DNA of 64,000 nucleotides. Origin: JANSYA01 sp965243385 (GTDB taxonomy: Bacteria; Spirochaetota; Leptospiria; Leptospirales; Leptonemataceae). Shown here one piece after another: positions 26,128 through 34,418 of this stretch (positions are counted from its first letter, which is position 1; each line of letters starts with the position of its first letter). The notes beneath the pieces were generated by a model that had not been told where the DNA came from, made no database searches, and saw only the letters and a list, made by a program, of their open reading frames with translations. Both the position numbers and the translations under genes were made by a program. The DNA is taken from positions 4,588,001 to 4,652,000 of the forward strand of contig CBDEUV010000002.1 in NCBI GenBank assembly GCA_965243385.1. Reading direction: 5' to 3'.

Positions 26128-26877
26128 TCAGTAAACGCCGCCGTTGACGTCGATGATCGCGCCGTTCACGTAGCTGGAGAGCTGCGAAGCGAGAAACAGA
26201 ATGGGGCCGGCGATGTCGTCCGGCTCGCCTTCGCGGCGCAGCGGAATGCTTTTGATCATCTCGTCGCGGAGTTTGTCGGGGATCGCGTCGGTCAGGCGGG
26301 TTTCTACGAAGCCCGGAGCGATGCAGTTCACGCGAATGCCCATCGAACCGATTTCTTTGGCGAGCGCCTTCGTGAAACCGATCACGCCCGCTTTCGCCGC
26401 GGAGTAGTTGACCTGACCCGGGTTACCGGTGCGAGACAGCGAAGAGAGGTTGATGATGCTGCCTTTTTTGGCTTTGCGCATCACGTTAACCGCCGCGTGG
26501 GTGCAGTGGTAGGTGCCGTTCAGGTTTACGTCGATCGCGAAATCCCACTGATCGGGTTTCATGCGCAGAAACAGACCGTCTTTGGTGATGCCGGCGTTGT
26601 TTACGAGCGTATCGATCTTACCCCATTTTTCAACCGTCTTCTCGACCATCGCGTCGACTTCTTCGCGTTTGGTGATGTTGGCGACGAGGGGCAGTACTTC
26701 GGCGCCGCTGCGGCCGATTTCTTCAGCGGCCTCTTTGCAGACGCCTTCATCGATGTCCGAAACGACGACTTTTGCGCCGTGATCCGCGAACATTTGCGCG
26801 GTGGCTTTACCGATTCCGCGACCGGAACCTGTTACAATAACTACTGTATCTTTGATATCTTCGAATGCGTATTTCAC
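26128..26877 (-). CDS. fabG: 3-oxoacyl-[ACP] reductase-type SDR (FabG-like)
   Basis: Short-chain dehydrogenase that reduces 3-oxoacyl-ACP with NADPH in fatty acid elongation. Rossmann motif TGSGRGIG, NNAG, catalytic Ser-Tyr-Lys in NLSSLSRTGNPGQVNYSAAK, and a C-terminal YVNGAIIDVNGG block. I use the GTG at 26877, preceded by GAGGAGG, giving 249 residues, the usual FabG size; the frame runs to 27030 but the extra N-terminus is not FabG-like. With only one copy in view, acetoacetyl-CoA reductase is an alternative. A strong terminator follows. Confidence 0.9.
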   Translation of the reverse strand: MKYAFEDIKDTVVIVTGSGRGIGKATAQMFADHGAKVVVSDIDEGVCKEAAEEIGRSGAEVLPLVANITKREEVDAMVEKTVEKWGKIDTLVNNAGITKDGLFLRMKPDQWDFAIDVNLNGTYHCTHAAVNVMRKAKKGSIINLSSLSRTGNPGQVNYSAAKAGVIGFTKALAKEIGSMGIRVNCIAPGFVETRLTDAIPDKLRDEMIKSIPLRREGEPDDIAGPILFLASQLSSYVNGAIIDVNGGVY

Positions 26878-27111
26878 CCAATCCTCCTCGAAACTGTGGA
26901 AGGCAGGATTTTTATGCGGGGTTGTTTCGACAATGAGATTCCTTTTTTGTGGATCGATTTGGCCTGAGACTGACCGGAGCTTCCTCCGCGGACCGCTTTT
27001 GTCTGTTAATGTCACCGCTGCGGCGATCATAGCGCCGCATTCGCCGCGGACGATTTATGTCACTTATCGTTGCTCCGGCCGACAGCCCGGCATGCAGCCC
27101 GCATTTCGCGA
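26878..27111. other. Gap between thiL and fabG
   Basis: About 234 bases without a supportable gene; it should hold the fabG promoter. Frames crossing it are extensions or antisense of the neighbours. I see no riboswitch-like or paired structure. Confidence 0.5.
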
Positions 27112-28176
27112 TTAGAAATGCTGAAACCACCGGGGCGGCCCCCCGAAAGGAGGGTTTCGAAGCTGTACTCGTTCCCGGGACGGCGCTTCCGATTGCGCGG
27201 CGGAGACCTGGCCGATCTCGCTGCACGGAAATTCAAAGCGCATACCCGGCGGCGCGGTGAACAACAATTCCAGCTCTTCCCCGCTCGACAGAGCCAGCGC
27301 GTTGATTTCGTCGTTCGTTAGCGCGCCCACCGACGGCAGCGTTTGCACACCCGCCGTCGCGGCTTCCGGCACGGTGGAATGCTGCCGGCCGATATGTGGC
27401 AGGCGGTCGCAATCGATGGTAAAAGCCAGTGCGGGGTTGGCTTCCGCGAGTCGCAGCAGATCGGGATATAGGCCGTCGCTGAGATCCAGCATGCTGGAGA
27501 GCTCCGGCCGGGAGCGCAGGGCGCGTGACCATTCGAGGCGGGCCCGCGGGCGCAGATGGCGATCCAGTGCGGCGGCGTGCAGGGCCGCGCTTCCGGGCTG
27601 GTCGGCCCGGATGGCCGGGCGCTCGCCGGACAGGATTTCAAAGCCGAGTTGCGAAAGCCCCAGGGTGCCGCTAACGTACACGGCGTCGCCCTTTCGCGCG
27701 CCGTCCCGGCTCAGGTAGCGATAGGCCCCGTAGTTTTCGCCGGCGTCATCGCCCGCGTCTCCAGTAATCGGCGGCCGCGAAAGCTCGCCCGCCAGAGTCA
27801 GCGAAAGCGTGATGCGCCCGGCGCGAAAGGTATCGCCGCCGATTAAGCGACCGCCATCCGCGCTGCAGGCCGTGCGAAACGCTGCGGCGAAAGTACTCGT
27901 CCACTCCCCCGAAAGCTCCGGAGGCAGACCGAGATTCAGCAGGCACCACGCAGCTTCGCCGCCGCTCGCGGCGATATCCGACAGATTCACGTTCCAGAGC
28001 TTGTGCGCGAGATCTTCAGGCCCGGACCAATCGCGACGAAAGTGCGTGCCTTCGACCAGCGCGTCGGTGGTCACAATCGTTTGTGCGTCGACGCGGGCAC
28101 AGTCGTCGGCCGGTAGTCCGCCTGGCCCGCCCGGTCCGTCTTCAAAAAAGAGAGCGATGATTTCCGATTCCCGCAT
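27112..28176 (-). CDS. thiL: Thiamine-monophosphate kinase
   Basis: Phosphorylates thiamine monophosphate to the cofactor thiamine diphosphate with ATP. The 354-residue product has the AIR-synthase-type fold with the ThiL N-terminus (SEIIALFF), DDCARVDAQTIVTTDALVEGTHF (metal and substrate Asp residues), LAHKLWNVNLSDIAASGG and, later, SMLDLSDGLYPDLLRLAE. Family length is about 325. The start codon is 33 bases from the crotonase stop, so they are likely co-transcribed. Confidence 0.9.
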   Translation of the reverse strand: MRESEIIALFFEDGPGGPGGLPADDCARVDAQTIVTTDALVEGTHFRRDWSGPEDLAHKLWNVNLSDIAASGGEAAWCLLNLGLPPELSGEWTSTFAAAFRTACSADGGRLIGGDTFRAGRITLSLTLAGELSRPPITGDAGDDAGENYGAYRYLSRDGARKGDAVYVSGTLGLSQLGFEILSGERPAIRADQPGSAALHAAALDRHLRPRARLEWSRALRSRPELSSMLDLSDGLYPDLLRLAEANPALAFTIDCDRLPHIGRQHSTVPEAATAGVQTLPSVGALTNDEINALALSSGEELELLFTAPPGMRFEFPCSEIGQVSAAQSEAPSRERVQLRNPPFGGPPRWFQHF

Positions 28177-28209
28177 AGCTCGCCAGTCGTACTTCGCTTT
28201 CGCGAGAGC

Positions 28210-29028
28210 TTATTTCCCGTGATACACCGGCTTACGTTTTTCGATGAAACTCTGGACGCCTTCGTGCGCATCTTCGGTTTCCATCAGCTCCAGTGCCTTC
28301 GCCTGCAGTCTTTCGGCCGCCGCGGAGGCGCCTTCGCGTTCCGCCACGCGCGCCATTTCAATCGAAGCCTGCACGCCCAGGGGGGCCTGTTCGGCAATAC
28401 GAGTGGCCAATTCAAAGGCCCGGTTGCGCAGTTCCGCTTTCTCGACGATCTCCTGAACCAGGCCGATGCGCAGCGCTTCGTTTTCATCGAAGGCGTCGCC
28501 GGTTAGTATATAGCGCATGGCGTTGCCCCAACCGCTCAGCGCGGGGAAGCGGGTCGTCGCGCCGCCGAAAGGCAGGAGTCCGCGCTGGACTTCGATCTGG
28601 CCGAAGGCGCTGCGAGGAGCGCAGAGTCGGATATCAGCGGCCAGCATCAATTCAATGCCGAGGGTGATGCACATCCCGTGCGAAGCGACGATCACGGGAG
28701 TCGTGCGCACTGGACCGCGGATGCCCCATGGATCGAGATTGCCGTCCGGCAGCGGAACCCGTCCTTCTTTGCGCATGGTGGCGGAGACGTCCGGCAGATC
28801 CAGTCCCAGGGTGAATTGTTTGCCTTCCGCGTAGACGATGCCGCACCTGAGCTCTGGATCGCGATCGAGTACAGTATAGGCTTCGCTGAGCGCGATCAGC
28901 ATTTCGGTATTGAATGCGTTGCGTTCTTTGGGACGATTAAAAGCGATCCACAGAATGTGGCCTTCGCGGCGAGTCTGGATCAGCTCGCTTCCGGATTGAT
29001 TGTCTGCATTGTTTGCGTTATCTTTCAT
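28210..29028 (-). CDS. Enoyl-CoA hydratase/isomerase (crotonase family)
   Basis: A 272-residue crotonase-fold protein. It has the acyl-CoA oxyanion loop (EGKQFTLGLDLPDV) and the second block HGMCITLGIELMLAADIRLCAPRSAFGQIEVQRGLLP in which the Glu after the helix is a candidate catalytic residue; the end block KRKPVYHGK is typical. Hydration or isomerisation of an enoyl-CoA is likely, the exact substrate unknown. Downstream thiL and fabG run in the same direction. Confidence 0.88.
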   Translation of the reverse strand: MKDNANNADNQSGSELIQTRREGHILWIAFNRPKERNAFNTEMLIALSEAYTVLDRDPELRCGIVYAEGKQFTLGLDLPDVSATMRKEGRVPLPDGNLDPWGIRGPVRTTPVIVASHGMCITLGIELMLAADIRLCAPRSAFGQIEVQRGLLPFGGATTRFPALSGWGNAMRYILTGDAFDENEALRIGLVQEIVEKAELRNRAFELATRIAEQAPLGVQASIEMARVAEREGASAAAERLQAKALELMETEDAHEGVQSFIEKRKPVYHGK

Positions 29029-29111
29029 ATCTCTTCTCTCTTCCCGGTTTTGCGCCGGATAGCTTTGTTTTTGTTCGTGGTTGAATTTTATTCGAATGAG
29101 TGCGCGCGCAA

Positions 29112-30179
29112 TCAGGCGTCGTTCAGAATCGCGCCGCGACCGTCCTGCGCGGCGAGGCGACTGTAGAGCCAGACGAAAGCCTGCATTCGGCGCTGCAGCT
29201 GAAGCTGTTCGGCCTGCGGTTGCGGCGGAGGGGTTTCGCGTAGTTTAATGTGAGGTCGATACAGCAGTTCGTCAAGCGTACGCGGCGCGGCCGATTGAGG
29301 CGCGACGGCCGACGCGAAGAGCGCTTGCGTATCATAGCCTGGCGCGGCCTTTGCGCTTGCACCGGCTTCATCGCCTTCGCCCGCGCCTTCGCTTCGGTAA
29401 AAAAACAGCGCTTCGAGCAAAACCAGAGCGGCTTCGCGCGGATGAAAGATGCGGGCCACGTGGGGGCGGAGCGATGCTTCGATGGTGCGCACGTCCAGAC
29501 CCGGGCGTTGAAAATTCTTGGTAATTAAAACGCGGGGGCCGCGGCCGGGATGTTTTTTTAAGAAGCGATCCAGGCGATGAAAGAAAGCCGGAATATCCAG
29601 GCGCTCCGTATCCAGGCTCGCCAGAATTAGAGCGGGCAGAGGGTCGCCGGGATCGGCGAAAGCGTCCGGCGATTCCAGCAGCTCCAGGCTCTGTTGATCC
29701 GCGCGCACGTCGTAGCCGGCGTGATACAGCATCTGGCGAAACAGATTGCGATACAGCGGCTGGTCTTCGATTAAAAAGACGGGCCCCCGGCGTCGCGGAC
29801 GCGAAAGCGCCGGAAAAACCAGCGCCTCGCCGGGGGCGGGCAGATTCCAGCACGCCGCGATTCCGGACTCGAAGAGGCGGGCGTGCGCGCTTTCGGACCC
29901 GGCGTGCAGGCCGCGACCCAGGAGCACCAGCAGCGGTCGATAGCAGCCGAGCAATTCGGGCAGATCGCTTTCGCGACTTTCCGGAAAATAATTCAAACCC
30001 CGGTGCAAGCGGCCCGGCTGGATATCGCCTGCCGACCAGCGCCGCAGTTGCCCGCCGGCCGCCCCCAGCCAGTAGTCGATCAGGGATTGCTCCCTATCGT
30101 CCAGACCCAGACCCGCCACGAGTGGGTAGTCGGCGGTTTGAAATTCCGTAAATTGAGGTTGCGGCGCAGGGGAAGCCAT
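29112..30179 (-). CDS. Uncharacterised protein with degenerate receiver domain
   Basis: I do not recognise a family over the full 355 residues. The middle (about 128-250) looks like a CheY-type receiver: FLIEDQPLYRNLFRQMLYHAGYDV, then ALILASLDTERLDIPAFFHRL, then RVLITKNFQ with the conserved Lys. The Asp that should follow the central strand is replaced (LILAS), so phosphorylation is doubtful. The N-terminal 125 and the Pro/Gln-rich C-terminal 90 residues are without clear domain. No membrane helix is present. The gene is upstream of the crotonase on the same strand. Confidence 0.6.
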   Translation of the reverse strand: MASPAPQPQFTEFQTADYPLVAGLGLDDREQSLIDYWLGAAGGQLRRWSAGDIQPGRLHRGLNYFPESRESDLPELLGCYRPLLVLLGRGLHAGSESAHARLFESGIAACWNLPAPGEALVFPALSRPRRRGPVFLIEDQPLYRNLFRQMLYHAGYDVRADQQSLELLESPDAFADPGDPLPALILASLDTERLDIPAFFHRLDRFLKKHPGRGPRVLITKNFQRPGLDVRTIEASLRPHVARIFHPREAALVLLEALFFYRSEGAGEGDEAGASAKAAPGYDTQALFASAVAPQSAAPRTLDELLYRPHIKLRETPPPQPQAEQLQLQRRMQAFVWLYSRLAAQDGRGAILNDA

Positions 30180-30299
30180 GCGGCATCATTGTTTTCGGGC
30201 GCCCCGCTTCAGGAAAACCGAAAAGAATAGATGCCGGGAATAAAAGGGAAAATAAAAGCCCCCGATTGTCCGCTTTCTTCTAATATAGTCAGTTTATTT

Positions 30300-31718
30300 A
30301 TGCTTCGATCCATCCCCTCCCGGGCCGTTTACTCCGGCCGGCGCCGAGTGGCGCGCATTCTCTCCCGGCTGATTCCGCTCCTGCTCGTTCCGGCTTGCTG
30401 CACGACGTCCGAAATCGGCCTGGACGACGGCGGCCGGCCAATTCGCACGATTCTGGGAATCGACGAGCGCGCCGGGGGGCGGATCACCCTCTACGAGCTG
30501 CCGAAGTCCTGCTGGCCCGATCCGGATGAGTCGCGCCAGTCCGGCGAGCTGTTGCCCACCCGTTCCGAAGATCCGCTCTTTACCGGACTGGACGCCGCTT
30601 CCATCGACCACTTCGCGCTTCTGCGCAATCGCCGCTTCGCGCTTTTGACCAATGCGACCGGCCTGGACCGGAACCTCGACCGCGGACTCGAATTGATGCT
30701 TGCCGCCGGGGCGCGGCCGGAGCTGGTCTTCGAACCGGAGCACGGTCTCTACGGTTACCTCGACGAACCCGGGCCCGACGGCATTCAGCGTGATCGCAAG
30801 CACGGCCTGCGGGTGCTCAGTCTGTATTCGAAACGCCGCAAACCCGCGCCGGAGCATCTGGCCGGCATCGATTTAATCGTGATCGATATCGCGAATCTAC
30901 CGGTGCGCTGCTATACTTACGTATCGACGCTTACGTACTTGATGGAAGCGGCCGAGGAAAACGGAATCGAGATGCTGATTCTGGATCGCCCGAATCCTTA
31001 TGGATTCTGGCAGGCCCAGGGATCCTTTCTGCAGGAAGGCTTCACGTCCTTCGTGAGCGAAGCGCCGGTGCCCTTTTTGTACAGTATGACGCCCGGGGAA
31101 TATGCCAACTATATGGCGGACTTACGTTTTCATGATCTGAAGTTAAGCATCGTCAAAGTCGCGGGTTACGAACGCGACGAACTTGACGCGCCTCTGCGTA
31201 AATCCTGGATCAATCCCAGTCCGAATATTCCTTCGCTTGAATCGGCGCTGGTCTATCCCGGTATGGTTTTTTTCGAAGCGGTGCCCTTCAGTCTCGGGCG
31301 CGGTACCACGCGGCCCTTCGTCTATTCGGGCGCGCCCTGGCTCGAAGCCGAGCTGATTGTCGCCGGTTTGCGCGAATTGAATCTGCCCGGGGTCGAAATC
31401 AGCGAAGTCTCGTTTCGTCCCACCGCTTCTGTATACAAAAATCAAACCTGCCTGGGTGTGCAGTTGACTCCGGTGTCGTCGCGTTTCGATCCGCTACGCA
31501 CGGGATATGAATATATGCGGCTGGTTCGCAAGTTGCATCCCAATCGATTTCGCCTGCGCAAAGACCGCCAGGGCCGCCATTTCATCGACAAGCTCTGGGG
31601 TGGGCCGGCCTACCGCGAAGCGATTGAAGCCGACATCCCCTATGATCGCTTTCGCCGGACATGGGCTCGCGAAGCTGAGATCTTTGAAGAGATCGTCGAA
31701 CGCTATCGATTGTATTGA
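30300..31718 (+). CDS. DUF1343 lipoprotein (NamZ-like exo-beta-N-acetylmuramidase)
   Basis: DUF1343 proteins include YbbC/NamZ of Bacillus, which removes MurNAc from cell-wall fragments. Family blocks seen are FALLTNATGLDRN, LVFEPEHGLYG, LIVIDIANLPVRCYTYVSTLTYLMEAA (broken here for length), LDRPNPYG, and WINPSPNIPSLESALVYPG, with PFSLGRGTTRPF near the C-terminal half. From the ATG at 30300 a helix leads to a lipobox (LVPAC), so it should be a lipoprotein of 472 residues; an ATG at 30231 in frame would put 23 residues before the signal. Role: turnover of peptidoglycan fragments in the periplasm, by family inference. Confidence 0.85.
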   Translation: MLRSIPSRAVYSGRRRVARILSRLIPLLLVPACCTTSEIGLDDGGRPIRTILGIDERAGGRITLYELPKSCWPDPDESRQSGELLPTRSEDPLFTGLDAASIDHFALLRNRRFALLTNATGLDRNLDRGLELMLAAGARPELVFEPEHGLYGYLDEPGPDGIQRDRKHGLRVLSLYSKRRKPAPEHLAGIDLIVIDIANLPVRCYTYVSTLTYLMEAAEENGIEMLILDRPNPYGFWQAQGSFLQEGFTSFVSEAPVPFLYSMTPGEYANYMADLRFHDLKLSIVKVAGYERDELDAPLRKSWINPSPNIPSLESALVYPGMVFFEAVPFSLGRGTTRPFVYSGAPWLEAELIVAGLRELNLPGVEISEVSFRPTASVYKNQTCLGVQLTPVSSRFDPLRTGYEYMRLVRKLHPNRFRLRKDRQGRHFIDKLWGGPAYREAIEADIPYDRFRRTWAREAEIFEEIVERYRLY

Positions 31719-31747
31719 GCTGAAGGGCGGCCAGCCAGCCGACAAAT

Positions 31748-31772
31748 CCCACAGACCCGCCCCCTGTGTGGG
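31748..31772 (+). terminator. Possible weak terminator in a convergent gap
   Basis: CCCACAG (31748-31754) pairs imperfectly with CTGTGTGGG (31764-31772), followed by GTGGTCTTTGGTTT rather than a clean U-tract. It sits just after the NamZ-like gene in a 251-base gap (31719-31969) where I see no gene. Confidence 0.25.
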
Positions 31773-31969
31773 TGGTCTTTGGTTTCTGGCGGTGGGCCGG
31801 AGTACCCCGGTGAGCGAGTAGCGGCGAGGCGCGCACCCTATCACAAAAAAAGCCGCAGCGCAAACCCGAAATCTGTCACACTTGCATGCTAATGTATATT
31901 GGGAAGATCTGCGCCGCGCCTTCGTTTATTGAGCGGTCCTGGTTCCGGCGGTGCCGGATCCGCCCGCCT

Positions 31970-33388
31970 TTACCAGAGCCGCTCCCACCATTTCTTCTGA
32001 ACGGGGTGCGGCCCGCTTGATTTCGCTTTCGAGTTCAGGCCCATCTTGTTGCGAATTTCATTGATGTCCCACCCGGTCAGATTCGCCAGGTGGCGGGCTT
32101 CCTGTTCATATCGGGCGGGCAGGCTCCGGCGATAGGCTTCGCCCGAGCTGCAACTCGCGTTGCCTTTAAAGGCGTGGCGTAAAACATACCGGCCCTGAAA
32201 ATTCGCGCGGTCGGCGGTCTGCTGAAAGATTAGATCTTCGGGAAAGGTTTCGCCGGTATAACGCACGTGCAGTCGTGTTACGAATGCGTTTTGCGCGCCG
32301 CCGGGGTTCGGAGCGATGCGCTGAGGACCGTCGCCGCGGCTCTGGGGTCCGTTGATCCAGAAGACTCCCAGTTTGCGCAGCTGTTCGGCGGACAGCGGAT
32401 CGGCCGCGCATGGATCGCACCAGCGCATATCCCATGCGTATTCCAAAAAGACCGCGCGCATATTTTCTTTTTGCACGGCGCGGTCGAACATCGCGCGATA
32501 GAAATCGCTGAATTCGTTTTTAACGTAGGTCGGGATCTGCTGACCGGTCGGCATGCGCACCGTGCGATAGTTACTGGTTTCCACGCGTCCGTTTTTGGTC
32601 AGGGCGAAAACGAAGAGGTCCTGGGGACCCTTCGCGTTCACGGTGCCCAGTCGAATCGGCAGCATGAATTTCGGCGATTCGTAAGCTACCTGCAGCGGGC
32701 GCAGATAATTAAAACCGTTTTTTGACTGCTCTTTCAGATTCACTTTCGCGACGAAGAAACGCATATTCTGGCGGATATAACTGCCGAGAACTCGCGACGC
32801 GCCTTTCGGAATCTTATAGCCGCTGGTCGTCAAATAACGCTCCAGCCCGTTCGATTCTTTCGCGGAGAGAATTACAATGTCGTATTCGCCGACCTGATAA
32901 CGCGCTTCGACTGTGACGCCCGTGCTCTTTTGCAATGCGCTCTCGTCCGCCGCGCTTTTTGGGGCTTCGCCCGCGCCGTCCATCATCTCCATTCTCTGGT
33001 AGCGGCGAATATTGCAGGGATCGTCGTCGAAGTACTCGACCAGTCGCGGCGCCGTATAAGCGTCCAGATGGTCGATCAACGCGGGATCGGCCACATTGAT
33101 CTGTCCGCGTTCGATAAACGTGGGAACCGGCACGACCAGAGCGAAATCTTTGGGTTCGCCCTGATAATCGTTGGCCATGGTCAGCACCGTGCGGTCTTCG
33201 TCGCGGACCAGTACGACGCGCGAGGCCTGATTGTACAATTTGGTGTCAGCCCGGGCCACGTAAAATCCGCAGAAGGCGCGGACTTCTTCATGAAAGACCC
33301 CCGCGAGCATTGCGACGAACAGAGTCGGGATCAGGGCGGCCCGCATGAATCGGCGACGGCGAGTATGTATTGGGGTTTGCGGTTTCAT
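31970..33388 (-). CDS. DUF2330 secreted protein
   Basis: A 472-residue exported protein of the DUF2330 family (function unknown). Signal peptide at about 12-36 ending near EVRA. After it come the family's first strand with Cys (FCGFYVARADTKLYNQASRVVLV split here), VLTMANDYQGEPKDFALVVPVPT, then a central part and Cys residues in RWCDPCAADPLSA that could form a disulfide or metal site. The mature protein is periplasmic or surface-exposed with a basic end. Its start overlaps the stop of the orphan RnfD-like gene (ATGA, 33385-33388), so the two products probably work together. Confidence 0.82.
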   Translation of the reverse strand: MKPQTPIHTRRRRFMRAALIPTLFVAMLAGVFHEEVRAFCGFYVARADTKLYNQASRVVLVRDEDRTVLTMANDYQGEPKDFALVVPVPTFIERGQINVADPALIDHLDAYTAPRLVEYFDDDPCNIRRYQRMEMMDGAGEAPKSAADESALQKSTGVTVEARYQVGEYDIVILSAKESNGLERYLTTSGYKIPKGASRVLGSYIRQNMRFFVAKVNLKEQSKNGFNYLRPLQVAYESPKFMLPIRLGTVNAKGPQDLFVFALTKNGRVETSNYRTVRMPTGQQIPTYVKNEFSDFYRAMFDRAVQKENMRAVFLEYAWDMRWCDPCAADPLSAEQLRKLGVFWINGPQSRGDGPQRIAPNPGGAQNAFVTRLHVRYTGETFPEDLIFQQTADRANFQGRYVLRHAFKGNASCSSGEAYRRSLPARYEQEARHLANLTGWDINEIRNKMGLNSKAKSSGPHPVQKKWWERLW

Positions 33389-34323
33389 TTTCCAGCTCCA
33401 GTGAGGGCGGGCGCAGCTGGCTTAGCTTTGCGCTCCGCGTAGATTTGAATGCTATTTTTCGAGTCGTGGCCGTTTACATCGAGATTACGTGTGAGATTCC
33501 GTTTGAAGAAATGATCGATGAGGGGCACGCTGAAAGCGCACAGGAACAACGACCATAAGAGGCCGTTGCTATTATAGAGTCCGAACTGAATTGCGAAGGC
33601 GATGAGCGCCGAGAGCGCCGCGAAGATGACGCGACCCGTTCGCGAGTCGGGGGTGCTTTTCGGATCCGAGATCATAAAAAAGGCGAAGATCAAGAGCGAT
33701 CCGCTCGAAAACTGGTTCAGAACGATCGGCCAGGGATCACCCAACCAGAGCGCGCGGCCGCCGAGCAGGAGTGCGTACGAAAACAGAAACGCCGCGGCGA
33801 TATCGCTGCGCAGCGCGCGAAAGAGCACGAAGCCGCCGGCGCAGGCCACAAAAAAGAGCAACAGTCCTTCGCGGCCCCACTGACCCGGAGATACCCAGGC
33901 GGCGCCTGGAAAGAGAACCAGCATCGCGATGATGCCGAAGAGCGAAGGATTGAAGACGTGTTTGCCGTTCACGCGAATCAAAAACTTGCTGCCGATGCTC
34001 AACAAGCCCGCCGCGACGGCAATCCAGGGTTCGTTGGTACGCAATAGCAGCGCAAGCGAGAGCGCGCTGATCGTCGGGCTGCGCCAGTCGAAAGGGAGCG
34101 CGACCGGATGATTGCGCCGATAACGCAGCGCCAGGACTCCGGCAAGCTGGGCGACAAGACAGGCCGTAACGACCGCCGGCACATTCGTCAGGAAGCGTGC
34201 GAAGTCCAGATATTTCAGGCCGTACGCCAGAATGGCGAGCTGACAGAACAGCTGGTAGTGGCGGGGATCCGTACCGGTCCGGCTGCCGTCCTTCGCGAGC
34301 TTCGAATGTATCGCGCGCTGCAT
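33385..34323 (-). CDS. Orphan RnfD/NqrB-like membrane protein without the FMN-attachment motif
   Basis: A 312-residue integral membrane protein of the NqrB/RnfD family with about nine or ten helices. It retains blocks equivalent to those in NqrB (HVFNPSLFG for NIMNPALTG; FFMISDPKSTPDSRTGRVIF for YMATDPVSA) but I find no SGAT/TGAT flavinylation motif. No other rnf gene is nearby; the full nqr operon is 30 kb away. ATGA coupling to a DUF2330 gene is the main context clue. It may be a transporter or scaffold derived from RnfD rather than a redox subunit. Confidence 0.82.
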   Translation of the reverse strand: MQRAIHSKLAKDGSRTGTDPRHYQLFCQLAILAYGLKYLDFARFLTNVPAVVTACLVAQLAGVLALRYRRNHPVALPFDWRSPTISALSLALLLRTNEPWIAVAAGLLSIGSKFLIRVNGKHVFNPSLFGIIAMLVLFPGAAWVSPGQWGREGLLLFFVACAGGFVLFRALRSDIAAAFLFSYALLLGGRALWLGDPWPIVLNQFSSGSLLIFAFFMISDPKSTPDSRTGRVIFAALSALIAFAIQFGLYNSNGLLWSLFLCAFSVPLIDHFFKRNLTRNLDVNGHDSKNSIQIYAERKAKPAAPALTGAGK

Positions 34324-34418
34324 GGACCTTGGACGCGCATCGCGTTCTGGATGTTCGCGCGGAGGCCTGGATTTTGCGATCGGGCTTTTATATTCGATAC
34401 GCTATTGTATGCGCGGCT

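Noticed and set aside
25885..26967. 360-residue plus-strand frame across fabG
   Set aside because: Antisense shadow of fabG and the serine hydrolase start; it has no domain and a His/Arg/Val-rich composition typical of reverse-strand GC-rich frames.
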